Shown: positions 1-13,050, counted from the first letter of the stretch. The stretch is DNA of 64,000 nucleotides from Baylisascaris procyonis (GCA_037389465.1 JAZARR010000074.1:1178001-1242000), one strand, 5' to 3'. Notes: generated from the sequence alone by a model not told the origin. Program-made: numbers and translations.

Positions 1-288
1 GAAACATTGTGGATCTCTTATTTCGATATTACCGTTTATGTCTCTTAATTACTACAAGCTTGATTTGTGGCCTTCTTTATGATTTTATTCCTTTTTTTAC
101 TACCTGTCTTATGCGTTATGTGCGATTTACTAACAGAAATGATATTTTGAATAACGACTGTCCCTGAGATTTCTTATGTTATTCTTAATCCATCAGTTGT
201 TCAACTTATTATTCATTCTTAATTCATTTTATGTTAATCTCAATTCACCATCAGTATATTGCAGGTGAATATTGAAAAAGATACTTAC

Positions 289-3200
289 AATTGAGAGCTT
301 TTGAAATTCGTTGATAGGTTTTTAATGATGGTAACGACTTGTCGTAGAGGAAAAGGAAGTAAATGATGAAGCCGCCAAGCAAAGCAGCGAAGCCCATACC
401 CGAAACTTGTTGGTCATGGATTGTTTCGACCACAATCTATAATAGAGGTACGGCTCACATTATAAACAAAAACTTTGTTTTTTTTCTGCACCAGCTGGGC
501 AGATACGAAATTATGACCAGTCGACTCAACTTGATTGCTAACCGCTGTTAGTGTGCTCGTACCCGACCGCGTTGTCGTAGAGGAAAAGGAAGTAGATGAT
601 GAAGCCGCCATGCAAAGCTGCGAATCCCATAAAAATCCCATTTCGATATGAATGCCAAAAAAGAAAATTTTGGTTGCACAGCATGCTTATATATTAAACT
701 TTTTTATCCTCTAGCAACTGTGAATGCAGGTCGTCACAGAAAACCATTTATTTTTAATTGTACTTCAACGACCGCATCAGGGGAATCTATCTTCTGTGAC
801 AGTTGAGCGGAGTTTGTAGCAGCGGTTCAGTTCTACTTGAGTCACTTTATCGGTATTTTCATTAAGCTGTATGATTTTTCCCCGAGACGGATTCAGATTT
901 GCAGAGATAATGAACAGCAATGAGATATCAAAAAATATTTCTATTGAGGGGTAATTGACTTGGGGAGTTGTCCCCCAAGGGATCTGATAGAGTGGAGCAG
1001 TGGCAAAACATCCACACTTGAGGGGAATCGTGAATGGCAAAAAGTGTGTTTTCTTGGTAATAGGTAAGTAATTTTCTCGACGTTTGTACTAATTGTTTCA
1101 CTGCTTCTTTTTGCGGCTGCTCCTCAGTTTCTGCTTTACGGCGTTTGATAGCTCCAGTTGGGCATAACGAATTGATGTAACATTCAGTGTGAATTACCAA
1201 GGCTAAGCAGGCGGCAGCAAATCCGATCGGCAAGAAGATTGGAGTACGTATCGCTTCCTGGTGAACCGGTTTATGTTTTAGGCGGATCCAGACTAGAGCG
1301 CACATAGTGCATGCACGTTGCAACCATTGCGCAAAACTGGCATAATTGATCAACGTATCAAGATCGCCGGCAAATGACATCGCCATTGAGAGTAGAATCT
1401 GAAATGCTATGCATGATGTCTTCACTCGTTTTCGTGTACCATTGAAAAATGCATTTTTTTACAGCCAATTAATGAATCTTTATTTTTCTATGGGAGTATC
1501 TAATGCATTCTTAGAGTAGGAGTTTGATTTTGGAGTTTCATGTGTTGATTGTGAAAAAAAATTATTTCCTCGATCACTCAAAGCAGAAACAATATTCGCA
1601 TTAATTTAAACTGAGATACTATTTGTGAATCGATATTCTCAAATCTCCATATGATAGTGGATTTCAATTTGGCATACGGAGCTAAACTCAGACCGTATAA
1701 ACGAGTGTATATAAGGGAATCAGTATGAAACAGAATGAATCACTGTAAGGTATAGGAACGTAAACACCGTTTTGTACCTCTATTCGCTTTCCAAGAATTT
1801 TCAAGAAATTGCTAAATGGAAGCGCTGTTTTGCAACTTACGCATACAACAAGCGCAGCTCTAGGACTATCGTATTGGTCATTGGCACAGCTGATAAACGG
1901 TGGAAGATGACCCTGTCTGGCTGCAGCGTGAAGATATCTGTAAGCGTTATCTTTGGTTACTTGATACTTTTACTGCCGATAGAAACATCGTGCAAGAGGG
2001 CGTTTGAGTAAATTCCTGCCTTCCTCTTGAACAGAACAACGGTGAATTGTCTATCAGCATTCAATGGACAGAAGACGAGCCCACCCTAGCCTTCACACAA
2101 CCTTACAAACTTCACCTAAACGGAAGTGGAAGCAATGTGAAGAGGTATTTATTCATGATGAATTGCTTTGTTGATTAAAGAAAATAAAGTATGAGTAATT
2201 CTTTCCCAGAGATGACCACTTATTTGTGATATAATGAGACGTGATTCTCATATGCAGTAAAAAAAAAAAGAAAAAAAACTCGCCGACTAGCAGAGAAGAT
2301 CGATCCATTCAATGAACCAATGAGAAGAATGCTGACCAAAAACGGAATGGCATATTGAAAGTTTCCCAATGTGTGCTGGGCGAACGTCTAAAATAAAACA
2401 AATCATTATTGCCTTTTATGGAAGTTTCAAGGTCTTCGAAATTAAATGAATGAGAATTTAATAGTTATTAGAATTGCGTCCAAATTCGTGAAATTCGACC
2501 CATACTGCACTTTAAATCCGTTCCCAATTTCCAATTTCAAATATCTGTCATCCGTATTTCTCGCTGCTGTCAAACATATTTTCTTGCGTGGAAAGAAAAA
2601 AGAGCACTATACCAGTTATTATCGTGTCGAGAATACTGGGAATTGTGAAATCAGCTCATTTCAAATACCTTTTTCCTGAATATGACTTGAATAAAGTTTT
2701 CAAGTTGTTCCTTTTTTCATCTCAAAAAGTTTTTTGTTAATATAGCTTTGGCTAGAAAAATGTTCACAATTATCAGTAAATTATATAATTTTCCAATTAA
2801 CCAACAACTTTTGCATTAAATAAGCTAGCAGCTCTCTTTCACTATTCACCCGCGAAAGAAAATCTTAGTTCTAATATTGATTATTGCTTCAATTGAAGAA
2901 AATGTTTGCACCGATGCGACAGCAGATGATTCAAGAACTTCAGTCTTTGTGAGGACAACGAAATATGAGACATTGGTGGCTAGATAAATGACTGCGACAC
3001 TCGTCAGTCCAATGATAATTGCCAGCGGCATTGTGCTGCAAACGTTTAATTCTTCAACAATATTCGAGAAACAAGTTTCATAAGTGAGATCAGTGGCCGA
3101 TATGCGCTGCATTATTGCATTTTAAAGCTTAAGATAGAAAGCTGAATCTCTTGCAGTTTTACAAGTGCGACTTATGAGAAGAGATGGATGGCTACGATGG

Positions 3201-6200
3201 TATTTGTTGTTAACTGAATTCATAAATGCGATGAATCTGTGAATATCTCGTTTCTATGCACCAATACGTCAATGAGCGTTATGTGTCTAGTGTTCACAGT
3301 CATAAGCAGTTCAGTTTTATGCAACAAAGTCTTCAGCTGTATTAACACATTCGCGATAGAAAAGCTCTCCTTATTAGCTTAAATAAGAATTTGGAGAAGA
3401 AATGCACAAATTTCAAATCTATCATCATCATCCTCCCCATTTAAGCGCATTTAGAATACACTATGTTTATACTACTTCAGGTTTATATCACGTTAATTTC
3501 AAACCTCTTTTTGCGACGAATTGATAAACTTTGTACAAAAGAAAACTCTAAAGACGTAAAAAGTGAACTGAATTGAATGAAAAATATGGCACTAGTTTCT
3601 GCATGTTTCTTCGTCCTTGCCGTCCTGAAAGATGCTATTGTTTACAAGCAAAAGCCCGTAGAAAAGTGATTCTTTCTGTGTCGAGTCGTTTATTATGACA
3701 TCAAAAATTTTCGACTCCCTTAGTTTTACACCTGTTTATTTATTTGTTTATTTATTTCAATGAACTTAGCATTCATTATGAATACATGTCTCTCCATATC
3801 GCTTCCGCCTGCTCTGTCCCAATGCCTCTCTGGTCTAGTTGGTTCCCGTGGTCTTTAGGTCGGCCTCTCCTTCTTGCAGGTCGGTCACGTGAAGGTTAGG
3901 GCTTAGGCTCGTCTTTTGCCCATCGGATGCTGACGAGCCGATTCACCGTCGCTCCTCCTATGATTGTCGGGACTTGTTCCGCCACACTTGTCCCGATGAG
4001 GGCGTTGAACGGGGTGGGGCGGCTGAGCGGAGCCAACACTCTGGTCGGAGCTTCACAACCGACCACGCAATAGGCAAGGCAAAACGATGAATTTTACACC
4101 TGTTACACCTGTGTAAATATTTGGTCTTCAACTGCCACGCATAAGGCAAAAACATAAATAAGCAAACCGTCTTGGCTTTTCAATCTCTTCAGCGCCATAA
4201 TTCAGAATATCCCATCCATCATAAGCGAAAAGACCCGAAAGGATAGCGCTCACCATCGTGCCGACTTTAAATTTTGCGTCTTCAAAGGGAGAGGAAATAT
4301 TTTCAGTCATTCCTGAAGAATATTATTGACTAATTATGGATCAAATTTTAAATTTCTGGAAAAGAGAAAATAGACTATTTATCCGAAAATCTGATATATC
4401 ATAAGGAGGTTTTCAAAACTTATTTCCTTTTTTTGTACAACTTTCCCAAGTATTTCTGCAGCACTTATCTTACAGCACCTCTTTGAGAAAGATTCTAGAA
4501 CATTATTGCTTATGATGTATCTGGAATTGCCAGAATCAGGACCAAGAGTCGGAATCAGTCGTTGACTGAGGTGGGAAGAAAATCTCGTTATCCTCTTATC
4601 GATGTCTCCAGAAAAACAGACTAGAAATGGAATTGAAAATCGACCTTTGAAAATAAGAAAATAGAATCCTGTGAAGATGACAATCGCCGTTGCTGTGATC
4701 TTTGCAAATGTAGCGACGATTTGAAAGCGTGAAACAAACGTCTTAAGTGAAAAGAAATTCATAAACATCAGCAACCCTAGAAAACAGTTTCATTTAAATT
4801 GTTATCAACACCTTATCGTTTTTCAAACGCTGCACATCTTTGTCTCAGACTAACAATTCGCTTTTATAATATGATTCTTTAATTTTTCTAAACTATAACT
4901 GTGCGATCTCAATGTTACTTTCCGTGTTTGGCTGCCAAAATTTTCCAGGTTAATTTATATTTCGATTTGGCACTACGACAACTCCCTATTGCAATTTTGA
5001 AATACCTGCATTCCCTATATACCAGAAATATCAAAACAGCGGACTGAAAATGCAACAGCGATATCATCGCTTACTACTTCTAGAAGTGTTTTATAATGCC
5101 CACTATGTGACAAAGAAAATGAATTAGTGGAGTGGGGCATTACTTTGTTGAGCTGGTTGAGCAAGTGATCAGCTCCAAATATAAATCTTTTTACGACATT
5201 TCCTCTTTTATCAATCATGAGTGGTCTCTTTTCCCTTCCTTATTCAAAAGTTAATAATCATATTAACACTGACATTTTTAGTGCATAGATATTGAGATCT
5301 TCACATTTGTATTTTCATATAAACTCATTGCTATCCACAGATTGCTCGATGGAGTTGCACATTAGTTTCATATCGTCCTTTGTTTTCTATATATTGAATG
5401 AAAGGGTAGTAAAAATATTGAAGGCAACGAAATGTGTTTATGCCCCATTTTACTTCCACGAACTCGGATCTTTGTTGTGTGATGAGTTAATCCTTTGAAA
5501 ACATAATAAATCGAGTTAGAATATAGAAACATTTTCGTCATCAAACTTCTCTATGAGTGGAGAAAAAAAATGAGAGAAAACATTTGATTCATAGCTGAAG
5601 ATCGAAACTTTACAAAATGTTTAATGGGAGGAACTTTTAAAGTTGCCATTGTTGGAAACACAAATATGCGAAACTGCTGATGGCTGAGTCATAGGTGTAA
5701 CGTTATTGGAAACTCACTTTTTTGCAGGTAATCGGCCGATTGCATCGACGAGTTCGTCAAATTCTCTCATTAGAAAGTAATTTGCGCTATTGTATTCAAA
5801 AATAAATAAATGAAAGAAAGTTATTTTTGATAAGCGTTCCCTTTCAGAGAAAATGGACAGCGAAGAATCGCACAGTAACTGGGAAGCACTTACAGATGAG
5901 GGCGAATCCGAGCAGCTTTTTAGCCATATAAGCAGCCCAAGCATCACAAATCTCGATTCTAAATCCTTGTATCAAATATTCGCTGAATGTTTGTGCTTGA
6001 ACTGCAATCGCAACCGGGAACAGAACTACGCAGCCGACACACATGAACCCGAATGCAAGTGGATACCTCAAATTTGACACCCACAGTTGAACATGTTTAA
6101 GAATTTTGATTGTGAGTTTTGTTACGTATTAAATGGAGGCACAGAAAACATTGGTAGTTTATCATCAGATGGGTAGTTAACTTCATAAGTAATGTGAATA

Positions 6201-7547
6201 AAGGAGTTCCTCTCAATGAGCATCAAATCGTAGATGCGAGGAAATACCGCAAGATGTATTACGCATACTGTAGTGAAATATACCAGAGAGAATAAGCCAA
6301 CAACTTAACTGTAGTTTCGGATGTCAATCTATGAGACCAACTGATTTGAGCATAAATTAGAAAATACAGGCAAAGCACCTAATGAGGCATTCGCTTGCGA
6401 AACGGATTACTCAAAAAAGTTTTCAGCTAAAAATCATTTGTGATCAACATCTGAACAAATATGCAAAAGAAGTCCATATGCAAATTAACCATCATATCTA
6501 AATCTTGAAATCTCTCGAAAAAATTAGACTGCAAAAATTATTTCTCGGTATCGAAAAAAATCAATAACTATATATTCGGATGTTATGAGCAAACAACTGT
6601 GTAACGCTGTATCTTTACCATTTAACGTAGCAGAGATAGGCGAAATCGGCACCGGAACTGCGAATACTCGTACCGAGTTCCACATAGCAAAGTGCACCCA
6701 GTATGGATATCAATGCCGCTATCGCCCATACCAACAGAGATACACCAACCTTAATTGGCATCCTTCTGTACAAGCACCTCGTCAAAAGAGCATTACACCA
6801 AGTACCAAAGTAGATTATAAATTTGCAGAACTAATTAAAATGGTGCAGGTAACTAATGTTGTGAAAATTGTCGGCTTCATTTTTCATATACTCTTTAAAA
6901 AAGTTATGTACAAAGAAAAGGGAATGTGCAGGCAACGTTAGTGATGCTCCTTCTATTTGTGCTGCGGAAATTGCTTAACGGACAGGCAATGTCGGAAACA
7001 ACTTTTTTCTTTTCAGATTAAAACTTCCTACTAAAAAATAATTTACTTTTGAAAATTTTTTGTTTATTCAATCATTAAATCAATTTTTCAAGTCATTTTC
7101 AATAATATTCGTGTTAGCATATTTCGGTAGAGGAAACCTTTAGAGGCAGATTGAGACGAATCGACATTTTCGATTTGACCTTTGCAAGCAAATAATCTTA
7201 AAGAGTAGTGTACCAGCGTTGATAACAGTCACGTTACTATGCAAATAGTGCCCTGTTTCCTCTAGTGTATCATATAATTCTAACTAAAGTATATTGCTTC
7301 TTTTCTTGGAATTTCAAATAATCCGGTTAAAAGTATGAAAAAATCCGCTAACAGAATCAGTTTGTGCGAGAACTGTGGTTGGTGCAATGAAGATTCCTGA
7401 TCCGACCACATTGCCAATAATATAGCTGATTGCTCCAAGAACTCCCATCTTATTCGTATTAACACGCCCTCCAGAGGGCGATGTCCTTACATCGGTTAAC
7501 CCGCATTCGGATACTGTCGTCGATCCAGAAATTGCTTGCTGACTCAT
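289..7547 (-). CDS. aat: SLC7/AAT heteromeric amino-acid transporter light subunit (3' end outside window)
   Basis: Multi-pass APC-superfamily amino-acid exchanger of the plasma membrane (LAT/b0,+ type). Ten exons read on the minus strand with compatible phases: 7353-7547, 6619-6749, 5894-6066, 4645-4776, 4168-4312, 2912-3035, 2284-2387, 1841-1937, 1198-1398, 289-436, giving 483 codons. The TM1 substrate motif GSGIF lies at residues 49-53, and AYDGWDILNYGAEEI and IPF/NG-type segments follow the family order. Cys149, in the loop after VQAQTFSEYL, sits where LAT light chains bond their 4F2/CD98 heavy chain. ATG 7547 is chosen because an SL-type acceptor (TATCCAG) lies 5 nt upstream. Exon 10 ends in a good donor (T|GTAAGT), so the last exon(s) lie left of base 1. 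Intron 7 uses a GC donor, and intron 5 carries a retroelement. Introns are 0.2-1.5 kb. The exact AAT paralogue is not resolved. Confidence 0.93.
339..397 (-). repeat. Exon-10 core of aat, functional copy of a 59-bp duplication
   Basis: Part of aat exon 10, encoding a membrane segment (GFAALLGGFIIYFLFLYDK). It matches 572-630 at about 55 of 59 positions in the same orientation. This copy keeps the reading frame, an acceptor (TTATAG) and a donor, so it is taken as the used exon. Confidence 0.85.
572..630 (-). pseudogene. Duplicated, probably non-functional copy of aat exon 10
   Basis: Second copy of the exon-10 core, lying inside intron 9, upstream in transcription. In the homologous frame it reads GFAALHGGFIIYFLFLYDN and reaches a stop about 11 residues later. 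There is no convincing acceptor in the right phase: the only nearby AG (ATTCGCAG) enters a different frame. It could be a dead exon duplicate or, less likely, an alternative C-terminal exon giving a shorter tail. Confidence 0.65.
3724..3736. repeat. Target-site duplication, left copy (13 bp)
   Basis: TTTTACACCTGTT, identical to 4092-4104. It brackets the RTE-derived element and is present once in the inferred empty site. Confidence 0.9.
3737..4091 (-). mobile_element. Non-autonomous, internally deleted RTE-derived element
   Basis: A 355-bp insertion in aat intron 5. The minus-strand 5' part (about 3895-4091) resembles the 5' leader of the RTE copy at 50.03-50.15 kb, including the shared block CTAAGCCCTAACCTTCACG. 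The 3' part (about 3737-3890) matches the RTE 3' end at 48.01-48.17 kb, ending in an AAATAAATAAAC-like tail. The whole protein-coding body is missing. Both ends are flanked by the 13-bp direct repeat TTTTACACCTGTT (3724-3736 and 4092-4104), so the deleted form itself transposed, presumably using RTE machinery in trans. Confidence 0.9.
4092..4104. repeat. Target-site duplication, right copy (13 bp)
   Basis: TTTTACACCTGTT, the partner of 3724-3736; bases outside both copies differ. Confidence 0.9.
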
Positions 7548-7552
7548 CTCTT

Positions 7553-7555
7553 CTG
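7553..7555 (-). promoter_or_regulatory. Probable SL trans-splice acceptor of the aat gene
   Basis: Minus-strand AG of a TATCCAG acceptor that leaves a 5-nt 5' UTR before ATG 7547, typical for nematode trans-spliced messages. It supports this ATG over upstream non-ATG codons in the same frame. Confidence 0.5.
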
Positions 7556-7565
7556 GATATTCCAA

Positions 7566-10500
7566 TGCTTAATACTTGCTGTTAAACCTATTTCAAACAG
7601 TTGCATGTTCGCGTAGGTCACGAATTCGAATGCGGACTAGCCGTCTGCATTTTAAGATCCACTTCCTCAATAAAAGAGCACAGCAATTCTCGCCTCACAT
7701 GTGCATCGACTTTAATAGCCTATAAAGGCCTGATAATTGGTAGTTTTCATATCTGGATCTTGTGAATAATTATGATAGAACCAAAAATCTTGCATACTGA
7801 TGCAAGGAGGTCACCATAATAAATCCTGGATACCCAATTGAATGATTTCAAATTCCGTCAGATGAATTTATCGCACATTATTATAGTTTTGAAAAAACCT
7901 TTAAAAGCTGATTAGTCCATGCGCTCTGCTTACTCGTCTTATGAATGTGCAGAACGATATCGTTGGGTGACCTCTATATCTTCATATTAATCCATCAATC
8001 CTGTTTGAAAGATATTTTAGAAATTTAACAGCAGAAAGATTTTTTTTAGAAACTTAACAGGAGAAAAGCCTTCATTTTGCACCAATAGAGTCAAAGAATG
8101 GTGAAATTTTTTGAAAAGATCTTTACATTAGTCTATTCAGTCAAAATATGAAGACATTTTTGACACATATTTTATTGTAACTTTAATGAAATTACTTGAT
8201 CAAATAGGTGAAATGCAAAAAGCATGTCATGGCATGCTTCTCCATGTGCCCATTAAATGAATAGTTTCTCAACAACAATTCAAAAAGATGTACTATAATT
8301 GTTGCACTATATATAATATCTTAAATATTATGCACGAAAAGTACATGTTGAAATATTCAATGCAATGAGAATTGTCGTGAAAATTTATAGTGTTGCTGAA
8401 ATCAACACATCCATTTAAGAAGTATGTTGCGACAAGTCGATATAGTATGCTTGATTTTGGACAATTGATATGAATTCCGTTCGTTATTCGAACAACGACG
8501 AAAATTTTCGCTTCATCACTTTTGGTACACAAATTTTTTCGGCCGCACGAACTACTTAATAATTCAAATTTACTAACTGGATCAAGAATTCTTAAATCTG
8601 CGATAAATGCAATTGAAAGAAGATTCGACCGATCGAATCAATCAGGCAACCATAGATGAGGGATGGTGCAAAATCACTGTGATAAAGTAGTGTAAACATA
8701 AGCCTGATTTGAACGAATGTTAGTGATCAAAATGGTGCGATTGGACCGAATTCCTATTAAAAGCCGAAATCTTTTCCACAATTTTTTGCAACCGATAATC
8801 CACTCTAGCCGAATATTGCAATGAAGTCATTGAGGAATTTGTTGATAGATTGCTTGGAAGAGTTTCTTTTCTTGAAAGGAATGCGGCGATTACGTAAATA
8901 AACCGAAATGAAAAGGAAGTTATTGTTAGTGTTCGAAAAGACGTATTCGTACTGAATAGATCGATTATGAATTGAGATAGTCGTAAGAGTATTGTAAGGA
9001 AGCATTATGCGAACACAGCTAGACAAACAATCTATCACAAATGTCGTCGACTTATCACAGGAAATTGAGAATTCTACACAACCATGGAATATTGCCTCCA
9101 GTTATAAAATGGCAGTTGAATTGAAGCACTTATAGAATAAATTTTAAGAACCGAATGAGCTATTATTCGATCTTGAGCGTCAGAAAATCCGCCATAGATT
9201 CCCGAAACGATGGAAAAATACGCAGCGCTTTCAGCTTATGAATGAGAATCAGGCTAGTGATCATATAAGGCTTATATCACTAATCGATGTGGTGTTAGCT
9301 GATGAAATATGTTTGGCCATAGAGAACGAATATGACCGTTGAAGTGTCATGAGGTTTATGCATGAAACATTCTTGAAGGTATGCTATAAGCGAATACAAA
9401 AATGAACTCTCGTAACAATCGTCAACATGTGCAAATCGATCAAAGTGCTTAACATTCCAGCGTTCAGTGGAGCACTTTAACACAATGCTACATAAGCTTG
9501 TTAGATGTTATTAACGTTGACGCTATTTTATGGCATTGATTTCCGTCGTAAAATTCAGCAGCTTATCGTATTAAACAAGAAAGCTTTGATAAAACCAAGA
9601 TTGATAAAGAAATTAAGCGTCTATAATAAACACCACTTCGTGCTTTGAGTTACGATTCTATTCGTTTTGTTGTTGATACGCCTATTTTCTTCTCAACGGT
9701 TTCATTTCCTAAAAGCAAACCTCTTTATGAGCGTAGCCTCTTTATTCCTAAAAAAATCAAATATTTCTTTTGAAGTACACAAAATGGCTAACTTTCATAT
9801 ACACATAAAATAAACATCGAATGAGCTTATAAAATTTCAGATACGCGATCACTGCCAACAAAATACGTTTATGAAGTACGCCACAATACTTGCGTAAAAT
9901 CAATCGTAGGTTCATTTGTAGTTTCATGGGAATGACTGCGTTGGATTCTGAATCCCATCGTTTCCTGATGGAGATACTTATTCTACCATCTAATCAGCAA
10001 GTATTTGATATTCTTATGCAAGATGATTTAAAGCAAAGAGCGTAATTGTGACGTAAGGTGATGCAAATAAAACCATATCTCCTACGCATTAATGACTGTC
10101 ATTGCATGAGTGAAAACTAATCACCTCCTAAGATAAGGGTTCAGTATATATTTCAACGGTGTAGAAGTATCCCGCTTGTGGGGATCATTCAATGCGCGTT
10201 GGTAACGTTTCATTGACCTTTTTATTAGTACACGAATAATGCCAAATGTTGTAGCCAACTATTTTATTCTGGCTCAAACTGAGATGATGACTGTTGTTTG
10301 ATGAGATGTCCGCAGATTGATACGAACATTTTGTTTGTCAGACGAATGCGGCCAAGGTTTTTTATATCTGTCATAGAACAATGCTAATCATTAGAGTTTG
10401 AGTTAGGCTAAAAGGATTAGCTGTAGCATGCAACTTTAACGATATATTTGTAAAAGCATGCTGTCTTGCCATTGTCAATTCTACTCCAATGCTTAGTGTT

Positions 10501-12500
10501 ATACGCGTGGCAGGCGTGTGTCGCATCATCTTACAAGATGGCACTCAACTTACATGACCTCAGTAAAAAATGATGATCCTCCAATCGGTCACGATAGCTC
10601 ATTGGTAGGGCATCATCTAAGGTGAGGATCAAGAAGCTCCAAGTTCGAGTACATATGTGGAGGAAGTTCTCGTTGGTCATCTAACAGTGACATTTTTATC
10701 AGCACAAAAAAATGTGACTATGTCCATTTGATTCGAAATCGCAGATCACTCCTCATCAATCAAAGCTTCACCATCTTTATTTGTGTCGTTAACCATAGAT
10801 AATCAAGTCTAGACAAGAGTAATTGGGAATGATAGAACGCCCATTTTTTATAGAAGCCATAAATGAATTCACTCTCTAAAAACATATTAATGTGATGAAT
10901 GTGGTATTCTTATCATCAGGTTGGTTGCCATCCCGCTGATTATCACCACTGATTCATTGATTATCCAGCTGATTATAATAGATTGGACTGCTATTTCATT
11001 TCAAGGTGTGCTTTTATCGGTAACTATGAGCATTTGAAGAATTTAGAGTTCATCCATCATGGTTTCCATGAGCTGATAAGGAAACTGAAGAGAGATGAAC
11101 TTCAGAATTCGCAGATTTCGTTGATGTTTCTTTTGTGACAACAAATGCCTCAATAGTAACAAACTAAGAGGTCAAACAACCAATGAAAGACTTCAGAATT
11201 TGCAGATTTCTTTAATGTTCCTTTTGTGATGAAAAATACCTCAAAGTATCAAAGAACCCATGAAAGATTTCTGTTGCTTTAAAAATATGTTCTAGAGAAT
11301 GCACTTATCACATATCAGCTAAAACACATCGTTGACAGCACTTCTTTCACTCTTAAAGCTGATAAAAAATCAGCACTGATATTGCGGTGGAGAAGCTTGC
11401 GCCGTTTGACGATACTATATTGTTAATTTGAGGCGTGCGAGAAGGCATCTGCATAAGACAGAATACGGATCATTGAGGCAATCTAGTGTATGTTTGAAAT
11501 TGAAAAAAAAAACTTAAATTACTCCATGATAAAAATTCTGGCCCAAATTTTTTTCTCAAAGCTATTCATTAAGCTTTGAGTGGGACTCACCTCAACGAAG
11601 TGTGGCATTTGAGTTGGTGGATACCCATTTATATGCCGGCGAACCTGAATTGGGCGACCATTACATCAACTTGCAGGTTGACTCACCAACTTTAAAATAA
11701 GCAATAGCCACTCAAAAAAGTCAGAGGTTTTACATATTTATCACCATGCTCTCGCAATTGTAAAAGCGCATTTCCTAACCGGCCGATCCACACGCAATTT
11801 TTTTGAGGAAAACGTGCGCATGAGTGGTCCATTTAGTCAGACTGTGACTGTACTTTTGTGCTTGTTTCACTGGTTTGATGGCAATTTAGAAAACTTGTTG
11901 GGTTGATGAGCGCATTTGAAAAAACGCATATTGTACACGGGATTCTATGGCACACTTTTTCGTTCGCTTTGGCGAATACGTAATCGCACTGAGACTGCAA
12001 GGCCTTGCCGGTTGCATTTTTTCCGCAGCTAAAAACTCGGTGGAGTCATATTGTGATCAACCAACAAGATACGATATTCCGATCGGAAGAGTTCATATAG
12101 TCCGGTGATCCAAATGTTCACTACGTTTGACAAAACAAATTGTAGAATCAGCAAAGGATGGCATATTCTTAAACAAAATAATGCACTCAGTAAGCAGCGA
12201 GGAAAATGATATTCGTACGCTTGAAAGCACGGGTGAACGCCTTTCTCGAGACACGTTATCACTCTTTTTTGTCTTCAATCAAAATATGACTTATCGAATA
12301 TTCAATTTTATTTTTGTCCATTCTCCTTATGGAGTTTCCGATAAGCTCTTATTTTCACATTTGATCAGTTCGACCATTAAGAAAGTGCAAATTGGACTGC
12401 ACATATGAAAGATAAAATGCAAATCGGAAAGAATGCGGAACTGATATGTATGGGGTAAAATCTACCCCTAATTAGAGAAAAAATGAAAGCAATGGATTTA
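7566..12500. other. Intergenic stretch, no gene recognised
   Basis: AT-rich DNA upstream of aat. I see no protein-coding unit with conserved features; ORFs are short and lack family motifs. The only structured signal is a tRNA-like A/B-box pair near 10.6 kb. Around 11.56-11.70 kb the composition is somewhat richer in G+C, possibly an old repeat that I cannot name. Confidence 0.5.
10588..10660 (+). repeat. tRNA-like relic or tRNA-derived SINE head
   Basis: TAGCTCATTGGTAGGG at 10595-10610 resembles a Pol III A box and AGTTCGAGTAC at 10642-10652 a B box, at tRNA-like spacing. The acceptor and T stems do not pair convincingly and no clean anticodon arm forms, so this is not called a functional tRNA. 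Confidence 0.35.
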
Positions 12501-12545
12501 AGTCAAAGGCAACAGTTTCAAATGATCCATCAAACAGAAGCCTTT

Positions 12546-13050
12546 TCAAGCGTCGTTAATGAACAATTCGTTACAGTAATGAAACGTCTTGTCAGCTAAC
12601 GCTGAAAAGCGAGCAAACGAAATAACGTCATCAAAGAGCACTGATTTCACATGGTCCTCGTCCGTCCCATCATGTTTGCACTGAACCGCTACAATGCGAT
12701 CATTCATTGACTGGCGCAATGTAGTTTTTGCTGCCAATTTTGCTGCCTAACGAAATCGATGAGAAGCCATTCAAGCATTTCTTTAAAATTCACAAGATTT
12801 CCTTATAATCACTCGTGTGGCCGAGATTTATACCCTTCGTTTTGTTCGTTTTGCATTACTAAACAATAATATTGCACGTTGTGATAATGCTGGAAATCAA
12901 CATACACTCTGAGATAAGCAAATCATTTACCTCGCATCGATTCGCTGCAAAGATTGCACTCGTCGATCGGTGAGAATATTTATTTCGGCTATTTGTTTCT
13001 TTGAAATTGATGACCTCAACCACATGTCTCGTATCATAATTTAGATCCAT
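12546..13050 (-). CDS. Tentative two-exon orphan gene (about 113 aa)
   Basis: Exon 1 13050-12906 starts MDLNYDTRHVVEVINF and ends GAGT|GTATGT. Exon 2 12742-12546 begins after TTAGGCAG (or, 12 nt later and in the same frame, TTGGCAG) and ends CNELFINDA-stop. Phases agree (1 + 2). The protein is soluble-looking and mixed charge, with no signal peptide or motif I recognise. ATG 13050 lies 6 nt after CTTAAG, an acceptor type also seen in PIS and aat here. No poly(A) signal was found close to the stop. Both exons could be chance ORFs; expression data would decide. Confidence 0.33.

Noticed and set aside
5853..6077. A 74-aa plus-strand ORF starting 5 nt after a CCCTTTCAG acceptor
   Set aside because: It is the exact antisense of aat exon 3 (5894-6066), whose protein and splice phases are certain; openness on the opposite strand is a by-product.
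9050..9660. Possible mariner/Tc1 transposase remnant
   Set aside because: I looked for DEKW-, QDNAPxH- and similar motifs on both strands and found none readable.
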